Shown here piece after piece: positions 1 to 6,495 of a DNA stretch of 10,005 nucleotides (its first letter is position 1; every line of letters starts with the position of its first letter). Location of the stretch: the NCBI RefSeq assembly GCF_000613305.1, contig NZ_BAIO01000055.1:1-10005 (forward strand). The letters run 5' to 3'. A model generated the notes under the pieces. It did not search any database. It saw only the letters and a program-made list of their open reading frames with translations, and was not told the origin of the DNA. Source of the stretch: Komagataeibacter kakiaceti JCM 25156. GTDB lineage: Bacteria; Pseudomonadota; Alphaproteobacteria; Acetobacterales; Acetobacteraceae. A program made the position numbers and the translations under genes.

Positions 1-429
1 CCGCCGCCCTGAGCGATGCGGACTGCGCGCCGTGACCCGTACGGCCGGGCACGGGCGGAATATCCGCGACCGAGGGCATGGCCCCCATGATCGCGTCCTG
101 ACGCTGGCTGAGCTCGTGCTGGGCCTCGAGATCGGCGGTAATATCCTCCCGCAGGTCGGGCGAGGGGAGTTCGGGCGCAGTGTGCGGGCCAAGCCCGATC
201 TTGGGATAGGGCTGGTGCGCGCCGGGCGGCGGCGGCCGCTGCTGGCCGATCACCCCGCCTGATACGAGTGGTACCAGTCGGTTACGGTGTCAACCGTGTC
301 CTGATGGTGCGCGCAACCGGCCGCGCCCGTCACGGTCAGGGCCAGCAGCGCCCCCCGGATGACCGGGGCGAATCCGAATGATGGAAAAAAAAATCTTCCC
401 GGACTTGGTGATGGTGCCGGCTTTCCCAA
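1..429 (-). pseudogene. Proline-rich lipoprotein, frameshifted and cut by the window edge
   Basis: I read this on the minus strand from a TTG at 429, preceded by GGGAG at about 7 bases. The first frame gives a hydrophobic signal-like segment ending in a lipobox-like ...TVTGAAGC, then AHHQDTVDTVTDWYHSYQAG and a TGA at 252-250. Shifting one base at about 259 continues the expected protein as GGVIGQQRPPPPGAHQPYPKI, and that frame stays open to the window edge (...PELPSPDLREDITADLEAQH...). The block 'WYH..-GG-I-QQRPPPPG-PYP' is, from memory, a recurring pattern in small Acetobacteraceae envelope lipoproteins of unknown role. One G missing from the run at 253-259 would explain the break. The TTG start is uncertain because no ATG or GTG lies in frame, and a run of nine T (393-385, minus) sits close by. 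The product would be exported and lipid-anchored if functional. Confidence 0.6.
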
Positions 430-634
430 TCTCTAGCTCCCGTGGCCCTTTGCGGGCCTGAATACAACATGGCCGGGGCAAACTAACCTGCAATGCCGAT
501 CTTAGCGAGGGGGGGCAGGCACGCGCCACCGGCGCCATGGCGGCCGGATTGTCAGGTCGGGACTTGGCACCGGACGCAAGGCGGCGCAGGATAAGGACAT
601 GACTAGGCCAGTCCCGGAGAAAAGGGAGAACCCG

Positions 635-1309
635 ATGAACGGCATGCAGCCGAAACACCGTGTCCGCATGGATGACGAAGATCCGAGAGATCCCGATATC
701 CCCGAACCCCAGGGCCCGGAAACCGAGGAACCGGATCGCAACCGCACCCTCTCCTCTCCCATAGGGGAGCTGGAAAGCCGCCTGTTCGACCAGCGCAAGG
801 TGCTGGTGTTCGGTCCGATCAACGACAAGATCGCCCGCGACGTGACCGGCCGCCTGCTCGCGCTGGCCGGCACGTCCGACAAGCCGATTGATGTGTACGT
901 GAACTCACCCGGCGGCCATGTCGAAAGCGGGGACACGATTCACGACATGATCCGCTTTGTCGATTCGATCGCCCCGGTCAACATGATCGGCACCGGATGG
1001 GTCGCCTCCGCTGGCGCGCTTATTTTCGCTGCGGGCCACAAGGAGCGGCGTTTCTGCCTGCCCAATACCCGCTTCCTGCTGCACCAGCCCATGGGCGGCG
1101 TGCGCGGGCCCGCCACCGATATCGATATCGAGGCGCGGGAAATCGTCAAGATGCGCGAGCGTCTCAACCGCCTGTTCGCCGATGTGACGGGCCAGCCCTA
1201 TGACAAGGTGCGCAGGGATACGGACCGCAACTACTGGATGTCCGCCGCCGAAGGCATCGAATATGGGCTGGTGACGCGCGTAATCGACAAAATCTCCGAC
1301 CTTCATTGA
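635..1309 (+). CDS. clpP: ClpP-like ATP-dependent protease proteolytic subunit (S14 family)
   Basis: The protein has 224 residues from the ATG at 635, which I chose because AGGGAG lies 7 bases upstream. An in-frame ATG at 599 would add 12 residues. The ClpP fold is clear. Residues 88-97 hold VYVNSPGGHV. The nucleophile is Ser125 in GWVASAGALIFAAG, the base is His150 in FLLHQPMGG, and Asp195 lies in RRDTDRNYWM, so the catalytic triad is complete. ClpP subunits assemble into double-ring chambers that degrade unfolded proteins fed by ClpX or ClpA in the cytoplasm. Two points are unusual. The first ~40 residues are a charged, proline-rich acidic stretch (DDEDPRDPDIPEPQGPE...) that ordinary ClpP lacks. 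The oxyanion-region motif is ASAGA rather than the common ASMGA. No clpX, lon or clpA lies beside it, so it may be a second, divergent ClpP paralogue rather than the housekeeping one. The gene stands alone and ends at a hairpin. Confidence 0.9.
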   Translation: MNGMQPKHRVRMDDEDPRDPDIPEPQGPETEEPDRNRTLSSPIGELESRLFDQRKVLVFGPINDKIARDVTGRLLALAGTSDKPIDVYVNSPGGHVESGDTIHDMIRFVDSIAPVNMIGTGWVASAGALIFAAGHKERRFCLPNTRFLLHQPMGGVRGPATDIDIEAREIVKMRERLNRLFADVTGQPYDKVRRDTDRNYWMSAAEGIEYGLVTRVIDKISDLH

Positions 1310-1363
1310 TCCAGGGCAAGGCGCGGATTTCGGCACGTTCATACTATCTGGCGTTCCGTTTGG

Positions 1364-1386
1364 GGGAGCCGCCTCTGGCGGCTCCC
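1364..1386 (+). terminator. Hairpin terminator after the clpP-like gene
   Basis: A perfect 10-bp GC-rich stem is formed by GGGAGCCGCC (1364-1373) and GGCGGCTCCC (1377-1386), with a 3-base TCT loop, 55 bases after the stop. The following bases are TTAAATT, so the U-tract is weak. It may work as an intrinsic terminator or as an RNA 3'-end stabiliser. Confidence 0.65.
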
Positions 1387-1520
1387 TTAAATTCCAGATA
1401 ACAGTTCTGCACTTCTTGTTTGATTATGATAAGTGGACCGGCAATGGGATGTCAGGCTGTTTCGATAGTGCCCCATCGGCCGGCGTACCCACGTGACACC
1501 GTTCCGAGCAGCGAGCCGAC

Positions 1521-2525
1521 ATGACGAAATCACTTTCTGAAATCTATACCAGCCTGCCAGAAGCCCAGGATCCGGGCGCCGCCACGCCGGATGCGGTGGC
1601 GCAGGCCGATTTTAACGCCCGCCACTGGTCCAGTCCCGTGCCCGGTCCGCTCCGGCCCGGATCGGCGGAACATAAAAAGGCGGTTGCGGACATGTTCCGT
1701 GACACCTTCAACCCCTACAAGCCCTCGGTCATCGAATGGCCGAAGCTGGACCCCGACACGCTCAGGCGCGTGACGTCCCTGCCGGTATGGGACATCGCGG
1801 TGCAGACGGAAGGCAAGGCCCGGCTGCGCATGGCCGCCTATGCCCGCCTGGTCGAAGACCCGGACATGAAGGACGCCCTTTCACGCAATGCGTGGGAGGA
1901 GAACCGCCACAAGGAAGTCCTGGCCAACATGGTCGCGGCCTACGGCATCCCGCTGGCGTCCGAACCGCCCTACATCGAACCGCGTGATGTGGAATGGGCC
2001 TACATGGTCACCGGCTTTTCGGAATGCGTGGACAGTTTCTTCGCCTTCGGCCTGTTCGCCATCGCCCGGAAATCCGCCTTCTTCCCGCCCGCGCTGATCG
2101 AGACGTTCGAGCCGGTCATGCAGGAGGAATGCCGTCATATCCTGCTGTTCGCCAACTGGCTGGCCTGGTACCGCGCCACCCTGCCGCTGTGGCGTCGCCC
2201 GTGGTTCGAACTGCGGGTGCTGGGTGTGTGGCTGTTCCTGCTCTATGAACGCATCGGCATGGTGACGACCTTCGACGCGGACGGGAACAAGCACCAGCAG
2301 GACAACAACTTCACCGTGCATGGCACCAAGGACGTCGCCAATGTCGATGTTCCCCTGCGTGACATGCTCGATATGTGCCTGATCGAGAACGAGCGCCGCT
2401 TCGCCGGGTACGACTCCCGCCTGCTGCGGCCCAAGCTTGCGCCCAACCTTGCGCGGTTCCTGCGCTTCTTCCTCAGGCGCACGCCCAATTCCGCCATGCT
2501 GGAAAGCCAGCCCGGCGCGGCCTGA
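1521..2525 (+). CDS. Ferritin-like di-iron protein (four-helix bundle, oxidase-like)
   Basis: The protein has 334 residues, with no signal peptide and no recognised gene name. The metal-site pattern of a ferritin-like four-helix di-iron carboxylate protein is visible in order: Glu97 in QTEGKARLRM, Glu127 and His130 in EENRH, Glu168 in GFSECVDSF, and Glu203 and His206 in EECRH. Two E-x-x-H pairs plus two single glutamates are the full ligand set of this fold, used in ferritins, bacterioferritins and di-iron oxygenases or hydroxylases. The protein is longer than a storage ferritin, with about 75 residues before and about 110 after the core. A hydrophobic stretch at about 229-248 could pack against or enter a membrane. 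An enzyme or a metal/oxidative-stress protein is therefore as likely as iron storage. Only a weak ribosome binding site precedes the ATG. A TATGAT at 1425-1430 could be a -10 element, but I see no convincing -35 partner. Its neighbours do not suggest a pathway. Confidence 0.8.
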   Translation: MTKSLSEIYTSLPEAQDPGAATPDAVAQADFNARHWSSPVPGPLRPGSAEHKKAVADMFRDTFNPYKPSVIEWPKLDPDTLRRVTSLPVWDIAVQTEGKARLRMAAYARLVEDPDMKDALSRNAWEENRHKEVLANMVAAYGIPLASEPPYIEPRDVEWAYMVTGFSECVDSFFAFGLFAIARKSAFFPPALIETFEPVMQEECRHILLFANWLAWYRATLPLWRRPWFELRVLGVWLFLLYERIGMVTTFDADGNKHQQDNNFTVHGTKDVANVDVPLRDMLDMCLIENERRFAGYDSRLLRPKLAPNLARFLRFFLRRTPNSAMLESQPGAA

Positions 2526-2534
2526 TCGCTATCC

Positions 2535-2564
2535 CCCCTCATCCCCGCAATGGGGGATGAGGGG
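2535..2564. terminator. Shared terminator between convergent genes
   Basis: A 12-bp perfect inverted repeat, CCCCTCATCCCC (2535-2546) and GGGGATGAGGGG (2553-2564) with a 6-base loop, fills the 46-base gap between two convergent genes. The stem reads the same from both strands and so could stop transcription from both sides. No good U-run follows on either strand, so the call rests on stem strength and position. Confidence 0.7.
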
Positions 2565-2571
2565 ATCGTTC

Positions 2572-3090
2572 CTAGCCCAGCGTGGGGGCGACGGGACCGG
2601 CCCCGAAATCAAGCTGGCCCAGATAGGCGACACGGGTGGCGGGGATGATGTCGCCAATCCGGCCGCCCTCGATGCGGGCATAGCCGTACACCTTGCTTTC
2701 TTCCTCGTCCGATCCGATGGCGAGCCCGGCGAACTGCTTGCCCGCGTCATCCTTGAGCTGCCAGATGTCGCCGCGCACGACCGCATCGTATTTATAGCGG
2801 AAGCCCGGCACGATCTTGACCAGCAGCGGCGGCATGGCCTCCGTCACGTCAATGGCGGTGCGCACGAATTGCGTGCAGTCCTGATCCGGGGCGAAATAGC
2901 CGCGCATGCTCGATGTCATCAGGATCAGGCCGGGCCGGATCCCCTCGCTTGAGACGAGGCGGCTGCGGATGACGAGTTTCTGGTCATCGCGGGAAATTTC
3001 CGAGGCCAACATCACGGTCCCGACCTTTGCTTCCAGCAGGTCGGGCACCACGATCATCTGCGTCAGGGGAAGGGTGGCGAGCGTGGTCAT
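2572..3090 (-). CDS. Conserved-looking hypothetical protein, 172 residues
   Basis: I do not recognise this protein. It reads on the minus strand from an ATG at 3090 with GGAG 8 bases upstream, which supports both the gene and the start. It ends with TAG just beyond the shared hairpin. It has no signal peptide, no membrane segment and no metal or nucleotide motif that I can name. It has a single cysteine (QDCTQF). The alternating hydrophobic pattern (for example KLVIRSRLVSSEGIRPGLILMTSS and PPLLVKIVPGFRYKYDAVVRGD) suggests a mostly beta-strand, soluble domain. Base composition matches its neighbours and the other frames lack its regular codon pattern, so I judge it a real gene. It is transcribed alone, divergently from the cytochrome b561 gene and convergently with the di-iron protein gene. 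Confidence 0.75.
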   Translation of the reverse strand: MTTLATLPLTQMIVVPDLLEAKVGTVMLASEISRDDQKLVIRSRLVSSEGIRPGLILMTSSMRGYFAPDQDCTQFVRTAIDVTEAMPPLLVKIVPGFRYKYDAVVRGDIWQLKDDAGKQFAGLAIGSDEEESKVYGYARIEGGRIGDIIPATRVAYLGQLDFGAGPVAPTLG

Positions 3091-3419
3091 CTCTTATTCT
3101 CCATCAGGACATCTGCCGGGGCGGACTGGTCTGACTGTGCGCTCCGTTCGGTGTCATGACAACCGCATGCCGGTCATGATGTTCCATGGGGCCATGGCAC
3201 CTGCGCGCCTGTTGCGTGGCAGGGGCGTAGCCGGTCACGGCGCGCCCGGCAAATCCGTCGGGCCGCATGAATTCATGTGACGTGGCCCCTGCCGTGGGGC
3301 AGGGGTGAGAAACCGGATGGTCAGATCGGGCGGTTTTTGCAACAATCGCGGCTGGCCCCGGATGTCGCGCGTTCTTCCCGGCCCTGGTGATGTGCTTTCG
3401 TGGAGTATAGGTGATCGGA
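3091..3419. other. Non-coding divergent intergenic region with inverted repeats
   Basis: No convincing gene lies here; the long open frames on both strands are overlapping shadows without ribosome binding sites. The region must hold the promoters of two divergent genes, but I cannot name convincing -35/-10 pairs. Visible structures are CCATGG repeated twice around GG (about 3184-3197), a perfect 12-bp palindrome CATGAATTCATG (3266-3277), and an 8-bp stem CCCCTGCC (3286-3293) with GGCAGGGG (3298-3305) around a GTGG loop. The last two lie 115-155 bases upstream of the cytochrome start. Confidence 0.5.
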
Positions 3420-3977
3420 ATGGCCGTGATTTCCCCCCTCGCTTCCCCCATGCCCGCTCATTACAGTTGGGAGACCCGCTGGCTGCACTGGATCACGGCC
3501 CTGCTGGTGCTGGAGCAGTTTGTCGTGGGGCAGATCGGCTGGCATTTCATGGCGCGCACCGCCGCCCTCCGGCCTTTCATGGTGGTGACGCATACATCGC
3601 TGGGGGTTCTGCTGGCCGCCGTGTTCGTAACGCGCGTGGCCTGGGGGGTGACGGGCGGGCGGGCGATCCGTTTCCCCGCCGTGACATTCCAGGACCGGGC
3701 CGCGCGCGGCGTCCATCACCTGCTTTACGTGCTGCTGGCGGCCGAGATCGTGCTGGGTTACATGGCGCGCTGGTCTGGCGGGCACCCCGTGATCGCCTTT
3801 GGCGTGCCCATCAATTCCCCGTTTCCGGCCATGGCGCATGAGACGCACCATCTTTTCTCATGGCTTCATCACTGGGGCGCGTGGACGCTGCTCTGGGTGG
3901 CGCTGCTTCATGCCTGCGCCGGGTTTTACCATCTTCTGTTCTGTCGCGATCAGGTGTTCCAGCGCATGTTGCCATAA
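3420..3977 (+). CDS. Cytochrome b561 family membrane protein
   Basis: The protein has 185 residues from the ATG at 3420, preceded by AGGTGA at 5 bases. A GTG at 3411 with GGAG 5 bases upstream would add three residues and is equally possible. Four hydrophobic helices are seen at about 21-43, 53-77, 98-116 and 149-174. Histidines lie where this family binds b-type heme: His23 in the first helix (the family's R-x-LHW motif), His58 in VVTHTSLG, His99/His100 at the start of helix three, and His164 in LLHACAGFYHLL. These proteins sit in the inner membrane and pass electrons from quinol or periplasmic donors to partners such as oxidases or superoxide. The His-rich loop before helix four (AHETHHLFSWLHHW) is typical of the bacterial group. 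No partner redox gene is adjacent, so donor and acceptor are unknown. The gene is followed by AT-rich DNA without a clear terminator. Confidence 0.88.
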   Translation: MAVISPLASPMPAHYSWETRWLHWITALLVLEQFVVGQIGWHFMARTAALRPFMVVTHTSLGVLLAAVFVTRVAWGVTGGRAIRFPAVTFQDRAARGVHHLLYVLLAAEIVLGYMARWSGGHPVIAFGVPINSPFPAMAHETHHLFSWLHHWGAWTLLWVALLHACAGFYHLLFCRDQVFQRMLP

Positions 3978-4370
3978 AGGTGGAATATATACCTATTAAG
4001 TATTGTAACCGGATGAAGTGGATGGACCGGAAAAGTGCGTTGTGTTATAAAGTATAGAATAGGAATACAAACCTATAATATGTAATTTATCCTGCATTTC
4101 AGGCATATGATAGGATAATCTGGATATTCACATAATTGGGATTTGGCGTGGGGATATATAGAAAACATACATGTATGTTTTCTGTTGCATCTCATTTAGG
4201 TGTTTATTATTATTGCTTAATATCAGCAAACATAAATAATTAGCTGATCGCCTTGATTGGAACGCCCCTGCTGTGCGCGGTTGATGCCAGATGTTTTTCC
4301 GCATTCCTGCATGTGGAGCCAGTTATATACCTGTGTTCTGTCAGTAATCGGATGGTATTGATCGTTCAGA
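3978..4370. other. AT-rich non-coding region upstream of the cyclic-di-GMP genes
   Basis: About 390 bases without a supportable gene, and visibly much richer in A and T than anything else in the window. It probably carries the promoter and control region of the genes starting at 4371. Structures seen include a 24-bp perfect palindrome (4160-4183, listed separately), a loose inverted repeat TATCCT (4088-4093) with AGGATA (4112-4117), and TTGCT...AGCAA around TTGCTTAATATCAGCAA near 4215. No clear sigma-70 promoter stands out. The composition could also mark an old insertion or horizontally acquired fragment, but I see no transposase remnant or target duplication. Confidence 0.5.
4160..4183. promoter_or_regulatory. 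Perfect 24-bp palindrome, candidate operator
   Basis: The left half AGAAAACATACA is followed directly by its exact reverse complement, with no mismatch and no spacer. It lies about 190 bases upstream of the first cyclic-di-GMP gene inside the AT-rich region. A perfect palindrome of this length is the usual form of a site for a dimeric regulator. The core ACATACAT/ATGTATGT resembles, from memory, the E. coli AcrR (TetR family) operator half-sites. In RNA it would form a weak AT-rich hairpin followed by few U, so a terminator is less likely. No regulator gene is in the window. Confidence 0.55.
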
Positions 4371-4557
4371 ATGGAATCCATGAGCAATCCTGTCTATGAG
4401 CTGAAGGTCTATAGTCCCTTCCTTTTGATCGGTGCATTTATTGTCTGCATAACGGGCGCGTGGGTGACCATGCGGCTGGTTGCCCGTATATCCGAAACGC
4501 ATGGCGGCCAGCGTGTCGGGTGGTACCTGATGTCGGCCGTGGCCGGTTCCACCTTAC
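4371..4557 (+). pseudogene. N-terminal fragment of MHYT-GGDEF-EAL gene, separated by frameshift
   Basis: From the ATG at 4371 (or the ATG at 4380; neither has a strong ribosome binding site) this frame encodes one membrane helix (PFLLIGAFIVCITGAWVTMRL) and the start of the first MHYT repeat (GQRVGWYLMSAVAGST). It should then read into a VWCTHF-type motif, but ACC at 4551-4553 is followed by TTAC before GTC TGG TGC ACG CAT TTC. Removing TTAC (4554-4557) joins both frames into GSTVWCTHFASMLAYH, which matches the G-x-x-x-W-x-x-HF spacing of MHYT domains. The unbroken protein would have about 706 residues. In the present frame translation runs on as nonsense to 4904. Confidence 0.75.
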
Positions 4558-4581
4558 GTCTGGTGCACGCATTTCGCCAGC

Positions 4582-6495
4582 ATGCTGGCCTATCATTCCG
4601 GCGCGGGGGGGCATCTCGCCCCGGTCCGGACCGCGCTGTCGCTGCTGGTCATCTTCTTGGCCATACCCTGCGCGGTGGGGGCGGCTGTCCGGCTGTCCGG
4701 GCGTGGTGGCTGCCTGGTCGGCGGGACGATCCTGGGGCTGGGCATCGCGGGCATGCATTACATCGGCATGGAAGCCTACCGGCTGGATGCGCCGGTGACG
4801 TGGAACATGCCGCTGGTGGTGCTGTCCATCCTGATCGGAATCGGGCTGTCCACCGTGGCGCTGAAGCTGGCGCTGCAACCCGGCACCGTGCGGCGCGGGA
4901 TTGAAATGACGCTGGCCATGTCCGGCGCCGTGGCGGGGCTGCATTTTACCGGCATGGCGGCCATGCATGTCGTCATGCGGCCCGCCATGCCCATGATGCA
5001 CGACAACCAGCAGTTCCAGATGATCGGTTTCGCGGTGCTGGGTGGTTCGCTGCTGACCATCATTACCGGTATCGCCAGCTATGTCATTGATGGCAGCCTG
5101 CGCCGCGAATCATATGGTGAACTGCATCGCATGGCCATGTCGGACGCGCTGACGGGGCTGCCCAACCGCATAAGCTTCAATGAACGGCTGGCCGAGGAAG
5201 TGAGCCGGGCCGACCGGAACGACAGGCCCTTCGCCATCATCGGCATTGATCTCAACAAATTCAAGGAAATCAACGATACCCGTGGCCATGCGGCGGGCGA
5301 TACCGTTCTGGTCACCCTGGCGGAACGGTTCTGCGCCCTGCTGGGGGAAGGGGAGTTCGTCGCCCGTCTGGGGGGGGATGAATTCGTGGCCCTTCACCGC
5401 ATGGTGGATGACAGCGAACTGCACGGTTTTGTCGAGCGTATCCAGCAGGCGCTGAACCAGCCCATCCCGATCGATGACTATATGGTTACGAGCGGGGGCA
5501 GCATTGGCGTGGCGGTCTACCCCATTGACGCGACGGACAGCGAAACCCTGATTTCGCGCGCCGACATGGCGATGTACCGCGCCAAGAACGACCTGCACCA
5601 GACCGTGTGGTTCTATGAAAGCTCGCTCGACCAGAACATACGCGAGCGCCGCGCGCTGGGTGACGACCTGAAGCAGGCCATGGCGAAGCGGCAGCTTTCC
5701 CTGCACTACCAGGTCCAGACCGTGGTCGCGACCGGCGAAGTCTCGGGCTACGAGGCGCTGCTGCGGTGGGACCATCCCACCCGTGGGCATGTCCCGCCGC
5801 TGGAAATCCTTGAACTGGCCGATGAGAACGGCCTGATCATCCAGCTTGGCGAATGGGTGCTGGAGCAGGCCTGCCGGACGGCCGCCGGGTGGAAGGGGAA
5901 TATCTGCGTCGCGGTCAACATGTCGGCCTCGCAGTTTCTGGAACCCAGCTTCGCCGAGACCGTGAAGGCGGTCCTTGGGCGCACGGGGCTGCCCGCCAGC
6001 CGTCTCGTCATCGAAATCACGGAGGAAACCGTGCAGCGCGACCGGGCCCGCGCGCTGGTCATGGCGCAGAAGGTGCATGCCCTCGGGGTCCGTTTCGCGC
6101 TGGACCAGTTTGGCGGGAAGGGGTCCGTCCTCTCCGCGCTGCGTGATTTCCCCTTTGACAAGATCAAGCTCGACCGTCTGGTCATGCAGCAGGTTACGAC
6201 CGATCCGAAGGTGGCGGAACTGATCCGCGCCGTGACCATCGCCGGTCATGTCCTGCATATGTCGGTTCTGGTTCAGGGTATCGAAACGGGCGACCAGTTG
6301 GCCCTCGCCTATTCCGAGGGGTGTGACGAAGGGCAGGGTTATCTGTTCGGTCCCCCCGCTTACGGTGTCACGGCCATGGCGGTCCGTCCCGCGGGTGGGG
6401 GAGAGTCTTCACGCAGCCCTGTCGGGCAGACAAGCCGCCGATTTTATTCTTCCGCCTATTTTGTCCCGCGATTTGAGAGCTCTGGAATCCTATGA
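4582..6495 (+). CDS. MHYT-GGDEF-EAL protein, likely diguanylate cyclase with inactive EAL (main part)
   Basis: This frame is open from the ATG at 4582 (637 residues), but the true start is in the fragment upstream. Five or six membrane helices carry the second and third MHYT repeats (GMHYIGMEA near 58, GLHFTGMAA near 120); MHYT domains are thought to bind copper and sense O2, CO or NO. The GGDEF domain follows at about 186-345: DALTGLPNR, DLNKFKEINDTRGHAAGD and a canonical GGDEF at 264-268. The inhibitory RxxD site is absent (GEGE stands in its place). The EAL domain (about 360-600) keeps EAL at 391-393 but is degenerate: DDFGTGYSS reads DQFGGKGSV (Gln509) and the EGVE glutamate is Gln565 (VQGIET). 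I infer cyclic-di-GMP synthesis without hydrolysis. The stop overlaps the next gene's start by ATGA, so the two are probably translationally coupled. No ribosome binding site precedes 4582. Confidence 0.85.
   Translation: MLAYHSGAGGHLAPVRTALSLLVIFLAIPCAVGAAVRLSGRGGCLVGGTILGLGIAGMHYIGMEAYRLDAPVTWNMPLVVLSILIGIGLSTVALKLALQPGTVRRGIEMTLAMSGAVAGLHFTGMAAMHVVMRPAMPMMHDNQQFQMIGFAVLGGSLLTIITGIASYVIDGSLRRESYGELHRMAMSDALTGLPNRISFNERLAEEVSRADRNDRPFAIIGIDLNKFKEINDTRGHAAGDTVLVTLAERFCALLGEGEFVARLGGDEFVALHRMVDDSELHGFVERIQQALNQPIPIDDYMVTSGGSIGVAVYPIDATDSETLISRADMAMYRAKNDLHQTVWFYESSLDQNIRERRALGDDLKQAMAKRQLSLHYQVQTVVATGEVSGYEALLRWDHPTRGHVPPLEILELADENGLIIQLGEWVLEQACRTAAGWKGNICVAVNMSASQFLEPSFAETVKAVLGRTGLPASRLVIEITEETVQRDRARALVMAQKVHALGVRFALDQFGGKGSVLSALRDFPFDKIKLDRLVMQQVTTDPKVAELIRAVTIAGHVLHMSVLVQGIETGDQLALAYSEGCDEGQGYLFGPPAYGVTAMAVRPAGGGESSRSPVGQTSRRFYSSAYFVPRFESSGIL

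Noticed and set aside
599..634. Upstream ATG at 599 as the start of the clpP-like gene
   Set aside because: The ATG at 635 has a far better spaced AGGGAG, and the extra 12 residues show no family similarity.
1402..1430. Sigma-70 promoter before the di-iron protein gene
   Set aside because: TATGAT at 1425-1430 fits a -10 box, but no acceptable -35 hexamer is at 16-18 bases, so it is not listed as a feature.
3104..3451. 115-residue minus-strand open frame before the cytochrome gene
   Set aside because: No ribosome binding site, a low-complexity composition with Pro/Thr/Ala/His runs, and overlap with the cytochrome start; it is a shadow frame.
4554..4557. TTAC as the footprint of a departed insertion sequence
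   Set aside because: No second copy of the four bases flanks it, so there is no target-site duplication.
5110..6258. Long minus-strand open frame (382 residues) opposite the MHYT-GGDEF-EAL gene
   Set aside because: It lies antisense to unmistakable GGDEF and EAL domains and has no family motif; high GC content produces such frames.
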